From assembly GCA_964459065.1 (NCBI GenBank), contig CAYWMN010000005.1, forward strand, positions 1 through 31,946: 31,946 nt of DNA, written 5' to 3'. Source of the stretch: JAMCXS01 sp964459065. GTDB taxonomy: Bacteria; Acidobacteriota; Terriglobia; UBA7540. Below the pieces are notes generated by a model. The model was not told where the DNA came from. It worked only from the letters and a program-made list of their open reading frames with translations, and made no database searches. Shown in pieces: positions 25,211-31,946 of this stretch. Every line of letters begins with the position of its first letter. The stretch's first letter is position 1. The translations under genes and the position numbers were made by a program.

Positions 25211-26056
25211 TTAAACGCCGCCCGCCCTACTGGCCGAAGCCACGGGCACTGGCGCCACGATGACAAGGTCATTCTCCGGCAGCCGGTACCACCGGGCCAA
25301 CGTCGCCAGGATGAACGAAAGGTAGACAAGGCACGCCGGAATCCACATGATCAAGCCGCCCCATTGCTGGTCGGCCAAAGGCGTCAACCCCCAGTCGCCG
25401 CGGAAAAACGGCAAAATCCCGTAGGGATCCGGGGGATTGATGTAGGCCGGATAATGGCCCACCGGCGCAAACGTCAAAATAATGGCCAGGATTGAATGTG
25501 CGACGCACGCCCCAAAGGTATAAATAATTGCCGTGAGCGGCTCCATGCGGAGTTCCACGATGGGGGAAATCACCGGCCACCAGAAAACCGTGGCGGCAGT
25601 CAGAAAACATAAATGCTCAAGAATATGGATCTGTTCACTGGCCAGCGCGGCGTTGTACATCGGCGGCCAGTGCCAAATCCACAGCATGCCCACGCCAGCC
25701 GACCAGGCGAGCATTGGCTTGCTCAGAATTTCCTCTGCGCGGCGCACCCACGGATAGCGGAAAGCCTTCTCCGCCATTTCCCTCGGGATTCCCATCAGAA
25801 GCAGCGGAGGCACAGCCAGAATCAGCAACATATGCTGTACCATGTGGGCGCTGAAGAAATAAGTGTCGGCGAGCGTATCAAGCGGAGATACCAGGGTGAG
25901 GAACAGGGTGACAACGCCCGAAACGAACAACACCGCATGCTTGGTGGAGAACTTCCACCGGGCCGCCATTCCGTACGCCACCAACAGGCCGACACACCCC
26001 ACAATAATCGAGGGCTCAAAATCCCAGGCTGTAAGCCAAAAATGTGTCATGGTCAT
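25211..26056 (-). CDS. ctaG: CtaG-type (caa3) oxidase assembly membrane protein (281 aa)
   Basis: About seven hydrophobic helices with the conserved features of the Caa3_CtaG family (PF09678): DTYFFSAHMVQHMLLILAVPPLLLMG (two His in the first conserved segment), MLWIWHWPPMYNAAL, and ILEHLCFLTAATVFWWPVISP. The His and Met residues are thought to bind copper during CuB or CuA assembly. The start at 26056 lies 9 nt after the coxC stop; a second ATG two codons later is possible. The protein is expected in the cytoplasmic membrane and acts with the caa3-type oxidase encoded just upstream. Confidence 0.9.
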   Translation of the reverse strand: MTMTHFWLTAWDFEPSIIVGCVGLLVAYGMAARWKFSTKHAVLFVSGVVTLFLTLVSPLDTLADTYFFSAHMVQHMLLILAVPPLLLMGIPREMAEKAFRYPWVRRAEEILSKPMLAWSAGVGMLWIWHWPPMYNAALASEQIHILEHLCFLTAATVFWWPVISPIVELRMEPLTAIIYTFGACVAHSILAIILTFAPVGHYPAYINPPDPYGILPFFRGDWGLTPLADQQWGGLIMWIPACLVYLSFILATLARWYRLPENDLVIVAPVPVASASRAGGV

Positions 26057-26065
26057 TCGCGCACC

Positions 26066-26650
26066 TTAGAAGAGCGCCCAAAGGTAGATCACGGCGAAAA
26101 TCACCACCCAAACCCAGTCCACAAAATGCCAGTAAAGCGCAACCGTCTCAACGGCCGAGGAATGCTTCTGGGCAAAGTCACCCTTCATCGCCAGCGCGAA
26201 GAGCACCAGCAGAGCGATGAGGCCCAGCAGAACGTGAAACCCGTGAAAACCTGTCAGGGTAAAAAACGATGTGCCGAAAATGTTGGCGCTGATCGTTACG
26301 TTTTCGCTGTAAAGGTGGACGTACTCGCTTCCCTGGCCAAACAGGAAAACCGCTCCCAGAACAATCGTGACCAGCAGCCAGCCCCGAAAGGCTCCCTGAT
26401 TTCCCCGCCGCAGACTCTTCTCGGACTGCCAGACGGTCAAGCTGCTGGAAAGCAGGAAAATGGTATAAATGCCTGTTTTCAGGGGATCAAGAACTTTCGC
26501 CGCCATCACTCCCGTGTTCGAAACACTGTGGTAATACACGTAGGCGATGATGAGGAACACAAAGAAAGTTCCTTCCGAAAGCAGGAACAAAAGCATAGCG
26601 AGCTTGTTATTGTCCCAAGCGGCGTCGTAAGTTTGAGCTTCAGTTTGCAT
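26066..26650 (-). CDS. coxC: Haem-copper oxidase subunit III (194 aa)
   Basis: Five hydrophobic helices, as in the short subunit III of caa3 and bo3-type oxidases. Family motifs include MLLFLLSEGTFFVFLIIAYVYY (helix with the conserved Glu), FFTLTGFHGFHVLLGLIALL and VETVALYWHFVDWVWVVIFAVIYLW. Subunit III stabilises subunit I and its proton channel. The start at 26650 lies inside the end of coxA (11-nt overlap), so translation is coupled. Confidence 0.94.
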   Translation of the reverse strand: MQTEAQTYDAAWDNNKLAMLLFLLSEGTFFVFLIIAYVYYHSVSNTGVMAAKVLDPLKTGIYTIFLLSSSLTVWQSEKSLRRGNQGAFRGWLLVTIVLGAVFLFGQGSEYVHLYSENVTISANIFGTSFFTLTGFHGFHVLLGLIALLVLFALAMKGDFAQKHSSAVETVALYWHFVDWVWVVIFAVIYLWALF

Positions 26651-28304
26651 TTTTCCAATCCGGATTTGCCGGGTGCATCACGTCCCAAAGCGGCCTGCGG
26701 CTGCGAATGGGAGGAAGGCGGTCAAAATTATGTTCAGGCGGCGGCGAGGTTGTCGCCCATTCCAGCGACCACGCCTCCCAGGGGTTGTCGCCTGCCAGTT
26801 CGCCGGAACGGCGGCTGACCAGGATGTTCCAGATAAAGATCAGCGACGAAATGCCCATGATCACGGCCCCAATGGTCGAAATCATATTCAGCAGGCCCCA
26901 GTCGGGCAGGTTGGGGTACGTGTAAACACGCCGGGTCATGCCCATCAGTCCCAGAAAATGCATCACGAAGAACGTCATATTGAAGCCGATGAGCATCGTC
27001 CAGAAGTTCCACTTGCCGAGTTTTTCCGAAAGCATCCGTCCGGTCATCTTCGGGAACCAGTAATAGAGTCCCGCAAAAATGGCAAACACCGTGCCGCCGA
27101 AAAGCACGTAGTGGAGATGAGCCACCAGGTAATAAGTGTCGGTCACCTGCCAGTCCACGGGAAAGATGGCAAGGGAAATGCCGCTCAAGCCGCCGATCGT
27201 AAAGACGATGAGAAAGGCCACGGCGAACAGCATCGAGGTCGTAAAGCGGATCGCGCCATTCCACATGGTAGCGATCCAGTTGAAGAGCTTCACGCCGGTG
27301 GGCACCGCAATCAGCATGCTGCTGACAGCAAACATGGTATTCAGTGAATGGCCGAGTCCCACCGCGTACATGTGGTGAGCCCACACGAGGAAGCTGAGCA
27401 CGCCGATGGCGATGGTGGAGGCCGCAACATACTCGTAACCGTAAATCGGCTTCCGCGAAAAGACAGGGATAACTTCTGAAATCATGCCAAAGGCAGGCAA
27501 GATAACGATATAGACTTCCGGATGCCCGAAAGCCCAGAAATAATGCTGCCACAGGATCGCGGACCCGCCGGACACCGCCTGAAAGAAGTGCGCGCTGAAC
27601 TTCCGGTCAATCAGGATCATCGCCAGTGAAGCATTCAGCGCCGGCATCGCCAGAATGATCAGAAACTGCGTTACCAGCACCATCCACACAAACAGCGGAA
27701 GGCGTCGAATGGTGAGACCCGGAGCGCGATACTTGATGATGGTCACGATCAGGTTAATAGAAGCAACGACCGAACCGATGCCCGCAATCAATAAACCAAT
27801 GGCGTAATAAGACACTCCCACCGATGAGGAGTAGGGCTTTTCACTCAGCGGCGCATAGTTGAACCATCCTGCCGCTGGAGCGCCGCCGGCCACAAAGCTG
27901 AAATAGAGCAACAGGCCGCCAAAGATCAGCAGCCACAGGCTGAGCGCGTTGAGCCGCGGGAAGGCGACGTCTTTCGCTCCGATCATCAAGGGAACCAGAT
28001 AGTTGGCCAATCCCGTCAGCACCGGCATCGCCACAAAAAAGATCATCGTGGTGCCGTGCATCGTAAAGACCTGGTCAAACGTCTGAGGAGACAGGAAGTT
28101 GTTCAGCGGAACCGACAATTGGATGCGCATCAAGAGGGCTTCAATGCCTCCGGCGCCAAAGAAAACCAGGGCCGCCAACAGATACATGATCCCGATCTTC
28201 TTGTGATCAACAGAAGCAACCCAACTCAGCAGGCCCGTCGTCTTCTCGTGCGGTTCTGCCAGCGGAAGCGCTTCACCAGTTCCGGGAAAAGGAATATCGC
28301 TCAT
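26640..28304 (-). CDS. coxA: Haem-copper oxidase subunit I, type A1 (554 aa)
   Basis: This is the catalytic subunit that reduces oxygen to water. Ligands are visible: H83 (TMHGTTMIFF) and H398 for the low-spin haem, H396 (VAHLHY) for the high-spin haem, and H261, H310 and H311 for CuB. FGHPEVYI (259-266) contains the D-channel Glu (E262) and the cross-linked Tyr (Y265), which define type A1. NYLVPLMIGAKDVAFPRLN (101-119) is a typical subunit I segment. Twelve or more helices are expected. The start at 28304 overlaps the coxB stop by 4 nt (ATGA). With a cytochrome c-bearing subunit II this is a caa3-type cytochrome c oxidase. Confidence 0.97.
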   Translation of the reverse strand: MSDIPFPGTGEALPLAEPHEKTTGLLSWVASVDHKKIGIMYLLAALVFFGAGGIEALLMRIQLSVPLNNFLSPQTFDQVFTMHGTTMIFFVAMPVLTGLANYLVPLMIGAKDVAFPRLNALSLWLLIFGGLLLYFSFVAGGAPAAGWFNYAPLSEKPYSSSVGVSYYAIGLLIAGIGSVVASINLIVTIIKYRAPGLTIRRLPLFVWMVLVTQFLIILAMPALNASLAMILIDRKFSAHFFQAVSGGSAILWQHYFWAFGHPEVYIVILPAFGMISEVIPVFSRKPIYGYEYVAASTIAIGVLSFLVWAHHMYAVGLGHSLNTMFAVSSMLIAVPTGVKLFNWIATMWNGAIRFTTSMLFAVAFLIVFTIGGLSGISLAIFPVDWQVTDTYYLVAHLHYVLFGGTVFAIFAGLYYWFPKMTGRMLSEKLGKWNFWTMLIGFNMTFFVMHFLGLMGMTRRVYTYPNLPDWGLLNMISTIGAVIMGISSLIFIWNILVSRRSGELAGDNPWEAWSLEWATTSPPPEHNFDRLPPIRSRRPLWDVMHPANPDWKNAN

Positions 28305-29236
28305 TTTAATGTTTCCAGGTACGCCACTAAATCCTGCACTTGTGACCGGGTAAAGTTGAAGTCGGGCATATGGGAACCCGGCTTATACTTCTGGGGATCG
28401 GATATCCAATCAGCCAGATTTTCCGGGGTGTTCTTCAGGCGCCCCGCCGCGAGCGTCTCCCGGCTTGCCACATGAGTAAGATTGGGGCCAATGGTTGCAT
28501 CTGCGGAAGTGCCCGCCACCGTGTGACAATCGCCACAGGTCACCGTATGAAAAAGCTTGCTTCCCGCCAGTGCGAGCCCCGCGGTCGGCTTGGCAGGAAT
28601 CTCAAGCTGATGCTGCTCCCAAGCTTTAAACTCGGCTTCCGGCTGCGCAATAACGCGAATTCTCATCCACGCGTGCCCGGCGCCACAGAATTCGGCGCAA
28701 GTGCCAAGGTAGGTCCCGGGCTTGTCGGCCTGAATCCAAAAGTGATTGGGGTGGCCTGGAACTGCATCCATCTTGCGCCCCAAGTCCGGCACCCACCAAT
28801 CGTGAATCACATCGGTTGATTCCAACCGAACCAGCCACGGTTTGCCGACCGGGATATGAATATCGTTGGCGGTAACCACGCCCGACTGCGGATATCTGGC
28901 CTCCCACCACCACTGGTGTCCCACAACTACCAGGTTCGGCTTTTCACCCGGAGCCGGCGCCGGGTCTGAACGCTTCATGGTTTGAATCGTCAGGACAAAC
29001 AGAACGGCGACCACAATCAAAGGCCCGACGGTCCACATCTTTTCCAAGCGTGAATTGCCAAACACCTGGCGGGGCTCCGGCGCGCCAGGGCGCTGCCGAA
29101 AGCGGATCACAGCATAGGTAACCAGAAATATGATCAAGGCCAGAATCGCCAGCATTACAATGCCAACAATAATGGACAGGTGCGTAATGGACTGCGCCTG
29201 CGGAGAAACCGGAAAAAACAGAGAGTTACGAAACAT
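28301..29236 (-). CDS. coxB: Oxidase subunit II with CuA site and fused cytochrome c (311 aa)
   Basis: Two N-terminal membrane helices (about 20-45 and 66-87) lead to the CuA domain. HQWWWEARYP lies at 107-116, and the CuA ligands are H145, C180, E182, C184, H188 and M191 (CAEFCGAGHAWM). A cytochrome c domain follows with CGDCH (C234, C237, H238) and M290 as likely axial ligand. This is the layout of caa3-type oxidases: electrons enter the fused haem c, pass to CuA and on to subunit I. The ATG at 29236 is preferred to an in-frame TTG at 29251, which would sit directly on its purine-rich sequence. It is the first gene of the minus-strand respiratory operon. Confidence 0.95.
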   Translation of the reverse strand: MFRNSLFFPVSPQAQSITHLSIIVGIVMLAILALIIFLVTYAVIRFRQRPGAPEPRQVFGNSRLEKMWTVGPLIVVAVLFVLTIQTMKRSDPAPAPGEKPNLVVVGHQWWWEARYPQSGVVTANDIHIPVGKPWLVRLESTDVIHDWWVPDLGRKMDAVPGHPNHFWIQADKPGTYLGTCAEFCGAGHAWMRIRVIAQPEAEFKAWEQHQLEIPAKPTAGLALAGSKLFHTVTCGDCHTVAGTSADATIGPNLTHVASRETLAAGRLKNTPENLADWISDPQKYKPGSHMPDFNFTRSQVQDLVAYLETLK

Positions 29237-29268
29237 CTCTAAACGTCCCAACCTCGACGATCACATCT

Positions 29269-29291
29269 CAGCAGGATTAGACAGCCTGCTG
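29269..29291. repeat. Perfect inverted repeat in the coxB leader
   Basis: CAGCAGG (29269-29275) and CCTGCTG (29285-29291) are separated by 9 nt, 33 nt upstream of the coxB start. It can be a regulator binding site or an mRNA hairpin. No attached promoter can be named with confidence. Confidence 0.5.
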
Positions 29292-29887
29292 ATAAAGCCA
29301 AATCTCTAGATTGAATTAAAACCCTTTTAACTTATGCCCCGCCCACAACGACTACTACGCCTGGGCTGCAACTGATCCCAGAAACGAATGGCCCCTTACC
29401 GTGGGGTGAAATAAAATTTGATGCACAGAGGGACCCATGGGTTTCACGAAATCTTTTGCCCGAAGCCTCATACCCGCCTCAGCGCTCGAGACCAACCCGC
29501 TCACCAACCCTCAGCAGGCAGGCGCCTCAGCGCCTAACGATGGCTGGGTGTCATTTAGGTCACCTTGTCAGTCGAAACCTTGTCGAAAAACCCAGGGGCG
29601 ACAGGACAAACTGGCGTAGCTGAAGCAGGTTCGTCAAACCATTACATCATGAACAGCACGGACACTCCGTTCAAATCCAGTATTCTACTACAAGTGAGAC
29701 TCGACTGGGTATTTTCTTTTTTTGAGGGTTTTTGAAAAATAATTTCACAGGTGACGCGCTTGCACCGTTGAACCCCTTCTCGAAACAACTTCCCAGTTCA
29801 ACCGGCTGTCCCCTTCACCGGAGCAGCGTCAGGTACGCCATGGCCCTTACAACTCCGGCCCTTTCCCAAGTCCGCCGGAACGGGTGA
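29292..29887. other. Intergenic region between the divergent coxB and second NHL genes
   Basis: About 600 bases without a supportable gene. It should hold the cox operon promoter on the minus strand; an AT-rich stretch at about 29300-29330 is the most likely place. A T-rich run lies near 29713-29735. A 60-codon open frame at 29437-29619 has no ribosome binding site or recognisable features. Confidence 0.55.
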
Positions 29888-29911
29888 GGTATACTTCCAA
29901 CGGCCTCGGCG
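29888..29911 (+). promoter_or_regulatory. Shared promoter block of the second NHL gene
   Basis: GGTATACT, nine bases, then CTCGGCG, as before the first NHL gene, again with 79 nt from the last base of the octamer to the start codon. Most of the remaining leader differs between the copies, so the block stands out as conserved. Confidence 0.55.
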
Positions 29912-29973
29912 ACTCACAAGATGACCCTTGGCCTGATTTTGAAAATCCTAATGTTTTTCTGGAGGTATGCAGT

Positions 29974-31263
29974 ATGAAAAGAAGTTACTTTGCGCCAGCA
30001 AAAATAAGTTTTTGCTCTTTCGCAATCCTGATGGCGATTGCTCTATCGGCTCCATTTCTGGCGGCCCAGCGGGGCATCACGATCGGCCGCGCACGAATTC
30101 TTCCCTCGGTCGTCCATCTGGCCCTCGGCCAAAAACAGCAATTCAAACTTCTACTCGCCCACCGTTTGGACGCGACCACGGTCATGAAAGACGTTCAGTG
30201 GTCGGTCAATGACATCCCCGGCGGGAACGCGCAGATCGGCACCATCGATTCGAACGGTGTTTATCACGCACCGGAAGCCGCTCCGAAACCGCATGAAATT
30301 CATATCTGCGCCGTCGATAACGGCGCCACCAATCGCTATCTTTGGGCGACCGTCATCATCGGTAAAGCCGACCCCACCTACAAAGTGGTCCGGGACTGGG
30401 GAGAGATGAAAAACCATCTGGTCCATCTCAAAGGTCCGCACGGCATCACGCTCGACAAGGACGGCAACCTGATCATTGAGGACCGGGGCAGCAACCGGGT
30501 GCTGCGATACACTCCGGACGGTAAATACCTGGGACAGGTCGGACACGGGCCGGGCGATTCGGAAGTTCATCGAATGAAGGGCGGGTACTTCACCGAACCC
30601 CGCGCCGGTGCGGTGGATGCGGAAGGCAACATCTTCATCAGCGACGTGAAGTCTGACGATCCCCGCATCCAGGAATTCACCCCTGAAGGCCAATTCATTC
30701 ACATGTTCGGACTCAAAGGGAATCGCCCCGGCATGCAGCTTCGGCCGCACGGAATGCAGTTCGGCACCCATCACAGGCTCTATGTCGCCGATGTCGATAA
30801 TTTTCGAATCAGCGTCTACACCCATTCAGGGAAATTCCTCTATTGCTGGGGCCAAGGCGGCCTTTATCCAGGCGACCTGAATCCCCCGCATGGTCTTGCG
30901 CTCGACCGGAACAACGATGTTTTCATCGATAGCTTTTACGGGCCTGCCCAGAAATTTACCGCGCACGGACACTTCCTCAAGGCCTTTGCCTATCCGGATC
31001 CACCCAACGGCCCCATCATCTATCACACGCTCAACGGTGATCGCTGGGGTGACATTTACCTCACGGTAGAAACTCTGAAAGACAATCCCAAGCATTACGT
31101 CAGCATCCTGAAATATAATGACAACGGCGATTTCGTCGCGAACCTGCGTTTATCGACCGTTGACCGGCATGCCGTGTGGGTTGCAGTCGCGAAAAACGGC
31201 ACCGTGTACGCCCTTTACAGCGGGAAAAACGAAGTCGGCGTGCAGACCCTCGTTGAGCAATAG
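29974..31263 (+). CDS. Secreted NHL-repeat beta-propeller protein, copy 2 (429 aa)
   Basis: The start at 29974 follows a GGAGG 8 nt upstream; an in-frame ATG 30 codons earlier lacks one and would bury the signal peptide. The signal (SFCSFAILMAIALSAPFLAAQ) is followed by the same Ig-like domain (SVNDIPGGNAQIGTIDSNGVY) and NHL repeats as in the protein at 21309-22595: PHGITLDKDGNLIIEDRGSNRV, AGAVDAEGNIFISD, RPHGMQFGTHHRLYVADVDNF and PPHGLALDRNNDVFIDS. By eye about three residues in four are identical, with most change in the signal peptide and the middle loop (SDVKSDDPRIQEF). Function is unknown. The copies bracket the respiratory operon but read in the opposite direction to it. Confidence 0.93.
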   Translation: MKRSYFAPAKISFCSFAILMAIALSAPFLAAQRGITIGRARILPSVVHLALGQKQQFKLLLAHRLDATTVMKDVQWSVNDIPGGNAQIGTIDSNGVYHAPEAAPKPHEIHICAVDNGATNRYLWATVIIGKADPTYKVVRDWGEMKNHLVHLKGPHGITLDKDGNLIIEDRGSNRVLRYTPDGKYLGQVGHGPGDSEVHRMKGGYFTEPRAGAVDAEGNIFISDVKSDDPRIQEFTPEGQFIHMFGLKGNRPGMQLRPHGMQFGTHHRLYVADVDNFRISVYTHSGKFLYCWGQGGLYPGDLNPPHGLALDRNNDVFIDSFYGPAQKFTAHGHFLKAFAYPDPPNGPIIYHTLNGDRWGDIYLTVETLKDNPKHYVSILKYNDNGDFVANLRLSTVDRHAVWVAVAKNGTVYALYSGKNEVGVQTLVEQ

Positions 31264-31304
31264 GAACGGCAGCGCATTACCAACTGTAGTGCACTAATTC
31301 AAGG

Positions 31305-31365
31305 GCGGGAGTTCAGCAGACGCTGCCGGGTACAAGACGCCCCGCAAACGTCTGCTGGTTCCCGC
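31305..31365 (+). terminator. Hairpin after the second NHL gene, terminator-like without T tract
   Basis: CAGCAGACG (31314-31322) pairs perfectly with CGTCTGCTG (31349-31357), and GCGGGA (31305-31310) with TCCCGC (31360-31365) extends the stem beyond a small internal loop. It starts 42 nt after the stop codon. No T-run follows. Confidence 0.5.
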
Positions 31366-31493
31366 GACCGCCGCCTTTCGTACGCAATGCAGGCGGCAGC
31401 CGGAAATTCCTTCCGGCGCGTTCCGGCCGATGTCATCGATCGGGGCGAAGGCTGCTTCAAACAATGCCCCAGGTTTTTTAAGAGGAGGAAGAA

Positions 31494-31946
31494 ATGGACT
31501 ACCAAGCCATCAGGCAAAAACTGGTCGGACCCATGGAAACGGTCCCGACCGTGTTTGATTCCAACGGCCAACTGGATCTTGCGCAGACAGCCGAGGTGAT
31601 CAGGTTCATGGTGGACCGCGGGATCAAAAACGGAAGCGGCTTTCTGCTGGTGGGCGGAGCTGTGGGACAGTTTGCAGCTCTTGCCGCCGAAGAGCGGAAG
31701 AGCCTGGCCGAAGCCTGTGTGAAGGCGGCTGACGGCAGGGTTCCCGTCGTCGTCAGCTGCCAGACCAGCTGCACCGACCATTCCATTGAACTGGCCAGGC
31801 ATGCCGCCTCGGTGGGCGCCGACGCCGTCCAGATTTCCCCGCCGCATTACTACTTTTATCCCCAACTCTCTCAGGATGACGTCGTGCAGTACTTCGATGA
31901 CGTGGCGAAGGAAGCCGACGTTGCCATCGTGGCCTACCATAACTGG
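31494..31946 (+). CDS. DapA/N-acetylneuraminate lyase family protein (N-terminal 151 aa, cut by window edge)
   Basis: An AGGAGG-rich site sits directly before the ATG at 31494, and the frame is open to the right edge. The sequence follows the DHDPS/NAL class I aldolase barrel: GPMETVPTVFDSNGQLDLAQTAEVIRFMVDRG, then FLLVGGAVGQFAALAAEERK, VPVVVSC, ARHAASVGADAVQISPPHYY and AIVAYHNW. The strand-2 motif reads GGAVGQ rather than the usual GGTTGE, and YHNW replaces YNxP around the catalytic Tyr. These changes point away from true dihydrodipicolinate synthase and toward a sugar-acid or other keto-acid lyase or dehydratase. The Schiff-base Lys lies beyond the window. A glycan-related role would fit the GH genes but is inference. 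Confidence 0.85.
   Translation, partial: MDYQAIRQKLVGPMETVPTVFDSNGQLDLAQTAEVIRFMVDRGIKNGSGFLLVGGAVGQFAALAAEERKSLAEACVKAADGRVPVVVSCQTSCTDHSIELARHAASVGADAVQISPPHYYFYPQLSQDDVVQYFDDVAKEADVAIVAYHNW

Noticed and set aside
29437..29619. Plus-strand 60-codon open frame in the coxB-NHL intergenic region
   Set aside because: No ribosome binding site and an amino acid composition typical of non-coding sequence.
29660..29690. GTTCAAATCC stretch resembling a tRNA T-loop
   Set aside because: The flanking bases do not form the T-stem, and no acceptor, D or anticodon arms can be fitted.
1..31946. CRISPR arrays, insertion sequences or integrase genes
   Set aside because: No regularly spaced repeats, transposase motifs or attachment-like repeats were seen in any frame or on either strand.

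Overview
The window is a 31.9 kb, GC-rich piece of a draft or metagenome scaffold: a run of exactly 100 N (17199-17298) joins two contigs. Gene content (several exported glycoside-hydrolase-like proteins, secreted NHL beta-propellers, a caa3-type oxidase operon with a cytochrome b-c fusion, and a Qmo/Hdr-like sulfur cluster) fits an aerobic or facultative Acidobacteriota-type bacterium. That taxonomy is inference; no rRNA or tRNA gene is visible to test it.

Region 1 (1-9283, all minus strand): four genes for exported proteins of glycan breakdown. They are a 1001-aa putative barrel glycosidase, a 731-aa barrel glycosidase resembling the DUF6259 group, a 440-aa Tat-exported protein of unknown family, and a Tat-exported GH38 alpha-mannosidase-like enzyme with an N-terminal discoidin domain that runs off the left edge. 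The last three look like one transcript.

Region 2 (9702-16697, minus strand): one compact nine-gene operon reading arsR, tusA, mvhD-like, qmoA-like, hdrA, a small winged-helix gene, qmoC-like, dsrE-like, dsrE2-like. The middle genes correspond to a QmoABC-type quinone-interacting complex in which QmoB is split into HdrA and MvhD polypeptides. Here it sits with sulfane-sulfur carriers (TusA, DsrE) rather than the usual apr/sat genes, and no HdrB is present. The operon starts from a near-consensus sigma70-type promoter overlapped by repeats and is probably leaderless at arsR. This is the most interesting system in the window.

Region 3 (17360-21055, plus strand): a complete cobalamin-dependent methionine synthase, metH, just after the assembly gap.

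Region 4 (21309-31263): two closely similar secreted NHL-repeat proteins (plus strand), sharing a promoter block at the same distance from their start codons, bracket a minus-strand respiratory operon coxB-coxA-coxC-ctaG-small membrane protein-Rieske-cytochrome b/c. That operon would carry electrons from quinol to oxygen through a bc-type complex and a caa3-type oxidase with covalently attached cytochrome c domains.

Region 5 (31494-end): the first 151 codons of a DapA/NAL-family aldolase or lyase.
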